Assembly: GCF_030269325.1 (NCBI RefSeq)
Contig: NZ_BSTD01000001.1
Span: 1,690,681 to 1,754,680 of the forward strand
Length of the DNA: 64,000 bases
Direction of reading: 5' to 3'
From: Amycolatopsis sp. NBRC 101858
GTDB lineage: Bacteria > Actinomycetota > Actinomycetes > Mycobacteriales > Pseudonocardiaceae
Part shown: in pieces, positions 49,626 through 57,232 of the stretch
Numbering within the stretch: position 1 is the first letter of the stretch
How the letters are laid out: each line of letters starts with the position of its first letter
The notes under the pieces: model-generated
What the model was told of the DNA's origin: nothing
The model's input: the letters and a program-made list of their open reading frames with translations, nothing else
Database searches by the model: none
Translations under genes and position numbers: made by a program

Positions 49626-49654
49626 TTGCATAATTTCCTTTGCACGGCTATCTT
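49626..49654 (+). promoter_or_regulatory. Promoter and repeated TTTGCA sites before the ArsR gene
   Basis: TTGCAT (49626-49631), a 17-bp spacer and TATCTT (49649-49654) end 6 nt before ATG 49661, so the mRNA is probably leaderless. TTTCTTTGCA and TTTCCTTTGCA form a direct repeat across the -35 and spacer, a natural operator for the ArsR-type product. Confidence 0.6.
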
Positions 49655-49660
49655 GGGGTC

Positions 49661-50227
49661 ATGACCAGCGCTCCACCACCGGAAGAGCTCGACCCGGACG
49701 CCCTCAAGGCCGTCACGCACCCGCTGCGCCGCCGGATACTCGGCGTGTTGTCGGCCGGGCCGGCGACGGCCACGAAGCTCGCCCAAGCCCTGGGCGAGAA
49801 CACCGGCGCGACCAGCTACCACCTGCGGGAGCTGGCCCGGTTCGGGTTCGTCGAGGACGTCCCGGAGCTCGCGCGGGGCAAGGAACGGTGGTGGCGGACG
49901 CGGCCGCGGGACATCCGCTGGCCGCGCCGCAGCGAGCAGAGCGCCGAATCCCAGGTGCTGTTCGACGACATGCAGCGGCAGGGGTTCGAGGACGACCTCG
50001 AAAAGCTCAACCGGTTCGCGGAAAAGCGTGAGGAGCTGCCCGGCGACTGGCCGGACGCACTGCTCTACGCGCGCGGCGGCACCTGGCTCACCTCCGAGGA
50101 ACTGCTCCAGTTCTGGAACGACTACATGGAGCTGTTCCGCCGGTACTGGCGATCCGAGGACGACCGGTCACCGGAAGCGCGGCGCGTGCTCGTGCGCCTG
50201 CTCGCGTTCCCGGAACCAGGGGAATGA
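49661..50227 (+). CDS. ArsR-family winged-helix regulator
   Basis: 188 residues from ATG 49661. The N-terminal wHTH is PDALKAVTHPLRRRILGVLSAG, TKLAQALGENTGATSYHLRELARFGF, with the wing near RGKERWWRTRP. The C-terminal ~90 residues form a helical Trp/Glu-rich domain (LTSEELLQFWNDYMELFRRYW) common in actinomycete ArsR regulators. No metal-binding cysteines are present. It lies 19 bp before a secreted hydrolase gene and is its likely regulator. Confidence 0.88.
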   Translation: MTSAPPPEELDPDALKAVTHPLRRRILGVLSAGPATATKLAQALGENTGATSYHLRELARFGFVEDVPELARGKERWWRTRPRDIRWPRRSEQSAESQVLFDDMQRQGFEDDLEKLNRFAEKREELPGDWPDALLYARGGTWLTSEELLQFWNDYMELFRRYWRSEDDRSPEARRVLVRLLAFPEPGE

Positions 50228-50246
50228 CCATGACAGGGGAATCCAC

Positions 50247-51548
50247 ATGCGAAGAGGGGCTCTACTACTGGCCGGGGTGATCCTGGCCGTCACGGCGGGG
50301 GCGCCACCGGCTTCGGCGGCGGACAGCTCGGACGTGACGTTCACGAACGGCCGGGTGACCTTGCACGGCACCGTCGTCGCACCCCCCGGCGGCACGAAGC
50401 TGCCGGGCCTGGTGATGATCCACGGCTCGGGGGCGCACACTCGCGAGGAGTTCCGCGAACAAGCGGAAGCCTTTGCCCGGCAAGGCATCGCGACACTCAT
50501 CTACGACAAGCGCACCGAAGACTACTCACTGCTCGAGCGCTCCTACTCGACACTCGCGGACGACGCGCTGGCGGCGGTCGAGGTCCTGCGCGCGCGGCCG
50601 GACGTCGATCCGGCGAGGGTCGGCGTCTGGGGGGTGAGCGAGGGCGGCTGGGTCGCGCCACTGGCGGCGTCGAAGTCACCCGACCACGTCGCCTTCGTCG
50701 TGACCGTCGGCGCCAACGGCGTCGAGCCGGCGCGACAGCAGGCGTGGGCGATCGAAAACCAGTTGCGGCGCTTGGGAATGGACGGCTCGATGGTGAAGAT
50801 GGCGTCGTCGACGCTGATGCGTCAGCTCGTCGACAGCGAAGTGTTCCCGGAGGCGCACCACGACTCGGTGGCGGTGCTGAAGAGCGTGCGTCAGCCGGTA
50901 CTCGGGTTGTGGGGCGCGGAGGATGTCCTGACGCCGCCGGGTGAAGCCGTCCGGATCTTCCGGGATTCGGTGGCGCACTACACGTTGCGGGTCTTCCCGG
51001 ACGCGCAGCACCAGCTGCGTCGCACGACGGACGGCTACGACAAGCTGCCCGGGTACGCACCCGGGTACCTGGAGCTGGTGGGCACGTGGGTGAACCACCC
51101 GCCCGTCGCGTCGAGCGCCGACGCGCCGCCCGCGCAGGACCGGCAGAGCTTCGAGCTGACCCCGTTGAGCTGGTACGAGTCGACCTGGCTCCACCTCGCG
51201 GTACTGGTGTTCCTCCTGCTGGCGTTCGCGTTCTACCCGCTGTTCCGGCGGGGCCCGTCGTCGAGGGCGGCACGCTGGCTGAGCGCGACCGGACTCCTGG
51301 CCGTGCTGGGCTTCCTGGTCGTGGCCGTGCTGATCCAGGTCACCCTGGGCAGGCAGCTGGGCCCGGTGGTCCTGGGGCGTCCGCTGCCGTGGCTGGCGGT
51401 CCAGCTGCTGGCACTGGGCGCGGTGGCCGCCGCCATCGGCACGGCGGTGGCGTGGTGGCGGCACCGCACCCCGCGGCTGGGCGTACTGCTCGCCGGCGGC
51501 GTGGTGTTCGTCCCCTGGGCGGTTTATTGGGGACTGCTGGGGATCTAG
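50247..51548 (+). CDS. Exported alpha/beta hydrolase with C-terminal membrane anchor
   Basis: 433 residues from ATG 50247. A signal peptide (about 1-24, ASA) precedes an alpha/beta hydrolase at about 30-305 of the YqiA/BAAT-like dienelactone type: VMIHGSGAHTREEF, nucleophile GVSEGG, Asp in LWGAEDVLTPP and His in PDAQHQL. Three membrane helices follow from ~320 (HLAVLVFLLLAFAFYPLF and two more). The catalytic domain would face outside while the tail anchors it. It is co-transcribed with the ArsR regulator. Substrate unknown. Confidence 0.85.
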   Translation: MRRGALLLAGVILAVTAGAPPASAADSSDVTFTNGRVTLHGTVVAPPGGTKLPGLVMIHGSGAHTREEFREQAEAFARQGIATLIYDKRTEDYSLLERSYSTLADDALAAVEVLRARPDVDPARVGVWGVSEGGWVAPLAASKSPDHVAFVVTVGANGVEPARQQAWAIENQLRRLGMDGSMVKMASSTLMRQLVDSEVFPEAHHDSVAVLKSVRQPVLGLWGAEDVLTPPGEAVRIFRDSVAHYTLRVFPDAQHQLRRTTDGYDKLPGYAPGYLELVGTWVNHPPVASSADAPPAQDRQSFELTPLSWYESTWLHLAVLVFLLLAFAFYPLFRRGPSSRAARWLSATGLLAVLGFLVVAVLIQVTLGRQLGPVVLGRPLPWLAVQLLALGAVAAAIGTAVAWWRHRTPRLGVLLAGGVVFVPWAVYWGLLGI

Positions 51549-52138
51549 GCGGAGTAGCCCTTCGGCGGGATCAGCGTCGCGAGCTGGTCGAAGCTGAGCC
51601 AGTAGAGCTGGTTCCCGCCGAAGCTCGCCGGATCCGCGATCTTGACGGTCCGGTCGGAGCTGTCGTACCCGATCACGGTGAAGTAGTGGTAGATGGTGTA
51701 GTTCGGGTAGCCCGGCGGGTGGTTGTTCGCGGGCGCGACGATGTTGGCGACGATCGCGTAGCCGTTGTTGATGTCCAGCACGATGTCGTTCCAGAGCAGG
51801 TCCCGCTGGGCCTGCGTCGGCGGGTCGTTCGGCATCTCCTTGGTCTCGTACCAGGAGGTGCCGAGATCGCCGTTGAGGACGCCGGTGACCTGGCCGACCC
51901 AGTCGGTGCCGTTGGTGGTGGTGCCGAGTTGAGAGGCGAGCGTGCCCTGGCTGGGCAGGTTCCCGGTCCGCGCGGACAGGGCGATCCGCGTGGCGGCGGG
52001 GCCGCACCAGTAGCCGGTTTCCTGCACTTGGTACTGGATGTTGAGCACGGCTTCGGTGGTGGCTTGGGCAATGGCGGGCAGGCCGACCAGCCCGAGGGCG
52101 GCGACGAGCGTGACGAATCCCAGCCGGAATCTGCACAT
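51545..52138 (-). CDS. Secreted C39-like cysteine peptidase
   Basis: 197 residues with a signal peptide (about 1-26, IAQA). The C39_2 papain-like triad is visible: Cys in GYWCGPAATR, His in YHYFTVIGYD and Asp in KIADPAS. The oxyanion Gln precedes in QVQETGYW. This group cleaves after Gly-Gly in some members, but secreted stand-alone forms are uncharacterised. Its end overlaps the convergent hydrolase gene by 4 bp. Confidence 0.85.
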   Translation of the reverse strand: MCRFRLGFVTLVAALGLVGLPAIAQATTEAVLNIQYQVQETGYWCGPAATRIALSARTGNLPSQGTLASQLGTTTNGTDWVGQVTGVLNGDLGTSWYETKEMPNDPPTQAQRDLLWNDIVLDINNGYAIVANIVAPANNHPPGYPNYTIYHYFTVIGYDSSDRTVKIADPASFGGNQLYWLSFDQLATLIPPKGYSA

Positions 52139-52235
52139 GGCGATCCTTCCCCAGTTGTGGCGTCAGTCGGTCAACGCCTCACGAGGATGATCGCGGTGCC
52201 GGGTGGGATCCGTCTCTCACCCCACCCCGAATGGA

Positions 52236-52913
52236 TCACGCCGAAAGGTGGTCCCGGACCTGCCGGAGCCACTCGAGGCAGGTCAACCCGAACCGGACGG
52301 GGTCGTAGCTGGCCCAGCCTTCGACCAGCCAGATCCGGTGCGCGACGACCTCGTCCATGCCTGCGGCGAAGAGCGCATCAAGCTCGGCCACGATGGCCCG
52401 CTTCGTGTCGTCCTGGCCCTCGAGGCAGAAGTCGATCACGCCGAGGGGAGTGTCGGCGACCAGGTCGTAGTCCTGGTGGAAGTGCCCGGCCAGGTCGACG
52501 AGCGCGGCGAAGGAAGGGGTCGCGTCGACCGGGAGCGAGCTGGTCCGGGTCTGCACCTGCCGAGCGAAGGGCCGCAGCGCGTCCTGCCGCAGTTCGACCA
52601 GCTCGGCCATTTCCGTCTCCGAAGCAGCCAGTTCGGGATAGGTGAGGACCAGCTCGTACCCCTCACCCCGGCCGGCGCGCCAGCCAGCCGGCACCTCGCT
52701 GTCGAGGGCTTCGAACACGCTGGTCGCATACCACTCGGGTCGCCGGCCGTCATTGCGGACGAGGAACGCGGGGCCCTTCTCGAACAGCGCGAACCCGTAG
52801 ACCTCGTACTCCTGGCCCCTGGTCAGCCGGAACTCCGCCGGAAAGACGTAGGTCAAGCCGTAGGCGGGCGACACCCGCTGCCCGCCGGACTCGGCACGGC
52901 ACTTCACGATCAT
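52236..52913 (-). CDS. Predicted two-domain immunity protein (CdiI_2-like C-terminus)
   Basis: 225 residues from ATG 52913 (GGAG upstream). The N-terminal ~95 residues (FRLTRGQEYEVYGFAL, RPEWYATSVFEALD) look like a small beta-rich immunity-type domain of actinomycetes. Residues ~130-220 resemble CdiI_2: AALVDLAGHFHQDYDLVADTP has the conserved YFHQDW-type motif. It is encoded right after the large toxin gene on the same strand, which is the usual immunity position. Neutralisation of the RNase-like tip is inferred. Confidence 0.7.
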   Translation of the reverse strand: MIVKCRAESGGQRVSPAYGLTYVFPAEFRLTRGQEYEVYGFALFEKGPAFLVRNDGRRPEWYATSVFEALDSEVPAGWRAGRGEGYELVLTYPELAASETEMAELVELRQDALRPFARQVQTRTSSLPVDATPSFAALVDLAGHFHQDYDLVADTPLGVIDFCLEGQDDTKRAIVAELDALFAAGMDEVVAHRIWLVEGWASYDPVRFGLTCLEWLRQVRDHLSA

Positions 52914-52928
52914 CGATACTCCGTCCGG

Positions 52929-52966
52929 AAAGGGTTGCCGGGGCCGCGAAGCCCCGGCAACCCTTT
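52929..52966 (-). terminator. Terminator between toxin and immunity genes
   Basis: A 16-bp perfect stem (52929-52944 with 52951-52966, core AAGGGTTGCCGGGGC) and a 6-nt loop. TTT follows on the minus strand. It should reduce read-through from the toxin gene into the immunity gene. Confidence 0.8.
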
Positions 52967-52979
52967 CAGATCCACTTCG

Positions 52980-55900
52980 TCAGTTCAGGTAGCTGGTGAG
53001 GATGTAGTAGCCGTCAGGCAGGGCGTCGTTGCGGATCAGCACGGTGATGACCTCTTTCGGGGTTTCGTGTTTTGTACCGTCCACGAGGATTCGACCTTCG
53101 CTCCCGTTGACGGGGTTCGTGATCCCCAGGGACCCACCCTGTCCGGCCTTCCAATTCTTGATCTTGTCGGCATTCGCGGTGAGGTTGCTCTGCGTGACCC
53201 GCTCCGCCGTCGGCAGGTCGGTGAACGTCGAAGACCGTTCGATTCCGCGCGCCGCGAGCTGGGCGTCGGTGCGGCCCACGTGCCGTTCGATGGCGTGGCC
53301 GCCGGCCTTCTCGTGGTAGTTGAGGTCGCAGTTGTGGACCAGCAGCTGCGCGTCGGTGATGTAGTAGTTGTGATCACCTTCGACCTCGAAGTTGTAGACC
53401 GTGGTCGGTGCCCGGGCACTCGTGATCCCGGTGATCGCCTGTTCCTCGCCACCGAGTGTCGTGAGCCGATCGCCCGCCTGCAGCGCACCGGCGTCCGTCC
53501 AGCCCTTGCCGACCACCCAGAACGGGTGCTGCGGCGTGACCTGCAGCGACGTCGCCGCGGTGGTGACGGTCAGGATCTCGTCGGCGTGCTTGGAGAACAG
53601 GCCGACGACACCGCGCAGCTCCGAATGCCCGGTCGTGAGATCGCGGGCCCAGACCCGGTCGCCGACCCCGATCCGCTCGATCGGCACCTGGCCGTGCTCG
53701 GTGGCGACGGTCGTGCCCGCCGGGAAGCAGTTGCACGCGACGCCGGTCGGCGCGCCACGCGGCGGCTTGGCCTTCCACTTGCCACCCGCCCCGATCGTGA
53801 AGTCCGCGAACGACGCCAGCAGCAGGAACGCCATCGGGTCTTCGTTGCCCGCGGGGTCCGCCCCACCGGCGCCCATGCCCAGCACCTGTGCCTCGAAGGT
53901 GCTGTTGCACAGGCTGGAATCCTCCCGGCAGCCGTCGACCAGCAGGTAGTAGATGCCCGTCCGCGGATCTGCCCACGGCGGGTCGGTCGGGAAGTAGTGG
54001 TCCTCCCGGCCGGCCAGCAGACGCAGCAGGATCGGGATGAGCCGTTGCAGTTCGGGCGAGTCCTTGCCCAGCCCGACGCCGTTCAGGTAGTAGATCCCGG
54101 TTTCCGGGTCGACGAACAGGACCAGGCCGTGCCCGTAATCGATCGTGTCGTACGAGCCGGGTAGCGGCACGGGAACGCGGCCCTGCGCCGCCGCGTCCGC
54201 GGCCTTGTCGGCCGCGTCCTGGTCGGCCTTGCGCTGCGCTTCCTCCGCCCGGTCGGCCGCCTTCCCGGCCTCGATCGAGTTGTCGAGGGCGTTCTTCGCC
54301 GCCTGCGCGACGTTGTCCGCGTGTGTCTGTGCGCTGTCGGCCGCGGCTTCCGCCTTGGTGGCGTCGTCCTCCGCCCGGCTGGCCGCGTCCCGTGCTGCGG
54401 AGGCGTCGCTTTCGGCCCGGCTTGCCGCCGACCGTGCCGCGGCCGCGTCGCCTTCCGCCGCCGAAGCCGCCCTACCCGCGATCGCCGCGTCGTTGCTCGC
54501 CGCGTTGGCCGCGGTCCTGGCCCGCACCGCGTCGGCCTTCGCCTGCGCGTCCGCCTGGGCGGCCCGGCCACTCGCGGCCCGGGCCGCGGCACCGTCGACG
54601 GCCGCGTCCGCGGCCGCCCGCTGGGCTTCGGCCGCCGAGTTCGCGGCCGCTGACGCGGACCGGGCAGCTGCCGCGGACGCGTCGTAGGCCGGTTTGATCT
54701 CGCCCGCCGCCCGGGCCGCGGCGTCGGCGGCGGCTTGCGCCGCGACGAGTGCCTCGTCCGCCCGGGTCTTGGCCGCCTGGGCCTGCTGATCCCCGACGGT
54801 CTTCGCCTGCTGGGCGACCAGCACGGTGAAGTCCGCCGCGATGTCCGTCCCGCTGAACGGCGTGGCGACGCTGATCGCGGTGTTGGCCGGATCGGTGATC
54901 GCCTGGGACGACGACCGGGCGGCCATCGCGGCGTTGACCGCGAGGTTCGCCTGGGTGGCCGCGGACACCGCCTCGTTCGCGGCCGCGTCGGCCTCCGCCT
55001 TGGTGCGATCCGCCGAGAAGAGCGCCTGCATGGCCTCACCGGAGGCCTGTTCCGCGAGCGAAGTGGCCGTCCGGGCGGCTTCGGCCGCCTTGGCTTCGTT
55101 CGCCGTGGCGTCCGCCGCCGCCGATTCGGCCTTCAACGCCGCGGCGTGCGTCGCCGCGGCCTCGGCTTCGGCCTTGCGGGCCGCCGCATCGGCGCGAGCC
55201 GCCGCGGCCTGGGCCGCCTGCGCGGCCGCCCGGGCACGAGCCGCCGCGCGCGTGGCTTCGGTGGCCGACGCCCGCGCGCCGGCCGCAGCACCGGTCGCGG
55301 TGTTCGCCGCTCCTCGCGCGGCGGTCGCGGCCGTCCGGGCCGTGCCCGCGTCCTGACGCGCGCGGGTCGCCGCGTCGCGGGCAGGCTGTTCGTAGGCCCC
55401 GCCCCGGGCCGCGGCCGCCCCGGCTTCGAGAGCGGCCGCACGGGCATCGGCGGCCAGCTGGGCCGCTTCGGCCGCGTAGGCCCGATCCCGGGCCCGGCGT
55501 GAGTTGTCTTCTTCACCGCGAGCCTTCAGCTCGAGGTCCGCGGTGACGCCGTCCTGGATCCGGGCGTCGTCGAGGGCGCCGGCTGCGATCCCGGCCTGGC
55601 GATCGGCTTCGCGACGGGCCGAGTGGGCGGTCGCGGCCTGCTGGTCGGCGCGGAGCCGGGCCGAGTGCGCGTTGCCCCGCTCACGCTCGGCCGTCGCCCG
55701 GGCGGCGGCCGCGTTCGCCGCTTCGCGTTCCGCGGTGATCCGGGCGTTCTTGGTCCGTTCGGCCGCGGCCCACGCTTCGCCTTCCGCCTTCTCGGCGGCG
55801 ATCCGCGCGGCCTTGGTGCGGGCGGCCGCGTCCTTCGCCGCGTCCGCCTGGACCTTGGCGGCATCGGCGATCTTGGCCGCCGCGCGAGCGTGTTCCTCGG

Positions 55901-57152
55901 CGTGCAGCCGCCACTGCGTCGCTTCCGCCGCGTGCCGTTCGGCTTCTTCCTGCGCGTTGCGGGCCTGGTCGGTGTAGGCCGTCGCGTCGATCGCGTGCTG
56001 CGCGGTCTCGGAGGCGGACACCGCGGCCTGGGCCGCGTCCGCCATGCCCGTCGCCATCTGCGCCCACTGGGTGCCGTAGGTCAGTCCGGTGTCGACCAGG
56101 ATGCCCGCCTGGACCTGGGCGGCCGCCGCGGCCTGCTGGGCGTCGGTCGCGGCCTGCCTGGCATAGCCGAGCTGGCGCGCCACCTCGTTCTTCGCGTCGT
56201 CGAACGCCGTCGCCGGGTGCTGGCCGCCCGCCTTGTTCGCCACCAGGATCTGCTCGGCGCGCCGGGCCTCGGTACCGGCCGAAACGAGGGCATTGGCGGC
56301 TCGCTCGAGAGCGTGCACGCCGTTCCCGTGCGCGATCAGCAGGTCGTGCCGCGCCTGCGACGCCCGCGCCGCGCGCTTGGCCAGGTCGGAGAGGTCCTCG
56401 GCCGCCTTGATCCGGGCCCGCTCGGCCTCGATCTGCTGTTCGCGCGCGTCGGCGTCGGCCTTGGCCGCGGCCAGGTACCCGGTCGCCAGGAACGCGTCGA
56501 TCGCTGCGTCGCCGCCGAGCAGGGCCTGCTCGGCGGCCGCTTTCACGGCCGGTCCGCCGGCGCCGGTGAGGAGCTGGACGCGGGCGCGGTTCTGCGTCGC
56601 CCGGGTCTGCGCGTCCTGGGTGACCTGGTCGTCCCGCTGCTTCGCGACGTCCTTGCCGTAGGCCAGGAAGAGCATGCGGTCGGAGTCGCTGCCCGCGAGC
56701 ACGCGCTCGACCTCGGCGTTGAAGTACGCGCCGCCGGTGCCCCGCATCGGCTCGATCCGGGCCCGGTCCGCCGCCGCCTCACGCGCCTTGCGCTCGCCGG
56801 CGCGGTGCTGCGCGTCGACGAGCCCGGTGTCGAGGAACGCCATGATGGCCGGACCTCCCGCGGCCAGCGCGGCGCGGGCGGCGTCGCGGACCTCGGCGTC
56901 TTCGGCCAGCTCGGCGTTGTCGACGACGAGCTGACGGAACCGCGGATCACCCCAGTCCGGCACGCCGGTCCGGCCGTCCCACGGCTGGTACAGCTCCTCG
57001 GGCGGATGGTCCGAAGGCGCCGGATCATCGGCTGCCTGCGCGGCAGCGACCGGCGCCGCGAGCTGGTGCGGTGCGGCGGCGGACGGCTGCAGCAGCCCGG
57101 CCAGCAGGGTGACGACCAGCGCCCCCGACACCGCGGATCTCTTCAGGTTCAC
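52980..57152 (-). CDS. Secreted polymorphic toxin: ALF repeats, Ala-rich coil, Hint, RNase A-like domain
   Basis: 1390 residues from GTG 57152 (GGGGAGA upstream; TTG 57164 also in frame). A signal peptide is followed by ALF repeats at about 60-250 (RAALAAGGPAIMAFLDTGLVDA; EQALLGGDAAIDAFLATGYL). An Ala-rich heptad coil runs from ~380 to ~960. A pretoxin Hint domain spans about 1140-1275, from CNCFPAGTTV to LLVHNC. The last 115 residues match the bacterial RNase A-like CdiA tip: GGHAIERHVGRT, STFTDLPTAERV, KIKNWKAG and DGYYILTSYLN. Hint would release the tip by self-cleavage. A predicted immunity gene follows directly. Confidence 0.88.
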   Translation of the reverse strand: MNLKRSAVSGALVVTLLAGLLQPSAAAPHQLAAPVAAAQAADDPAPSDHPPEELYQPWDGRTGVPDWGDPRFRQLVVDNAELAEDAEVRDAARAALAAGGPAIMAFLDTGLVDAQHRAGERKAREAAADRARIEPMRGTGGAYFNAEVERVLAGSDSDRMLFLAYGKDVAKQRDDQVTQDAQTRATQNRARVQLLTGAGGPAVKAAAEQALLGGDAAIDAFLATGYLAAAKADADAREQQIEAERARIKAAEDLSDLAKRAARASQARHDLLIAHGNGVHALERAANALVSAGTEARRAEQILVANKAGGQHPATAFDDAKNEVARQLGYARQAATDAQQAAAAAQVQAGILVDTGLTYGTQWAQMATGMADAAQAAVSASETAQHAIDATAYTDQARNAQEEAERHAAEATQWRLHAEEHARAAAKIADAAKVQADAAKDAAARTKAARIAAEKAEGEAWAAAERTKNARITAEREAANAAAARATAERERGNAHSARLRADQQAATAHSARREADRQAGIAAGALDDARIQDGVTADLELKARGEEDNSRRARDRAYAAEAAQLAADARAAALEAGAAAARGGAYEQPARDAATRARQDAGTARTAATAARGAANTATGAAAGARASATEATRAAARARAAAQAAQAAAARADAAARKAEAEAAATHAAALKAESAAADATANEAKAAEAARTATSLAEQASGEAMQALFSADRTKAEADAAANEAVSAATQANLAVNAAMAARSSSQAITDPANTAISVATPFSGTDIAADFTVLVAQQAKTVGDQQAQAAKTRADEALVAAQAAADAAARAAGEIKPAYDASAAAARSASAAANSAAEAQRAAADAAVDGAAARAASGRAAQADAQAKADAVRARTAANAASNDAAIAGRAASAAEGDAAAARSAASRAESDASAARDAASRAEDDATKAEAAADSAQTHADNVAQAAKNALDNSIEAGKAADRAEEAQRKADQDAADKAADAAAQGRVPVPLPGSYDTIDYGHGLVLFVDPETGIYYLNGVGLGKDSPELQRLIPILLRLLAGREDHYFPTDPPWADPRTGIYYLLVDGCREDSSLCNSTFEAQVLGMGAGGADPAGNEDPMAFLLLASFADFTIGAGGKWKAKPPRGAPTGVACNCFPAGTTVATEHGQVPIERIGVGDRVWARDLTTGHSELRGVVGLFSKHADEILTVTTAATSLQVTPQHPFWVVGKGWTDAGALQAGDRLTTLGGEEQAITGITSARAPTTVYNFEVEGDHNYYITDAQLLVHNCDLNYHEKAGGHAIERHVGRTDAQLAARGIERSSTFTDLPTAERVTQSNLTANADKIKNWKAGQGGSLGITNPVNGSEGRILVDGTKHETPKEVITVLIRNDALPDGYYILTSYLN

Positions 57153-57170
57153 GACTCTCCCCAAGACGTC

Positions 57171-57204
57171 GCGGGGCCCGGCACCCGGAGGTGCCGGGCC
57201 CCGC
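57171..57204 (-). terminator. Terminator between ALF-repeat genes
   Basis: GCGGGGCCCGGCAC (57171-57184) pairs with GTGCCGGGCCCCGC (57191-57204), loop 6 nt. It follows the AbfB/LGFP gene and precedes the toxin start at 57152, so the two are probably separate transcripts. Confidence 0.75.
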
Positions 57205-57232
57205 CGTTCGTTGACGGATCAGTGCAGCGCCG

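Noticed and set aside
53328..53735. Hint region read as an intein
   Set aside because: There is no C-terminal extein resuming a host protein; it is followed by a toxin domain, so it is a pretoxin Hint.
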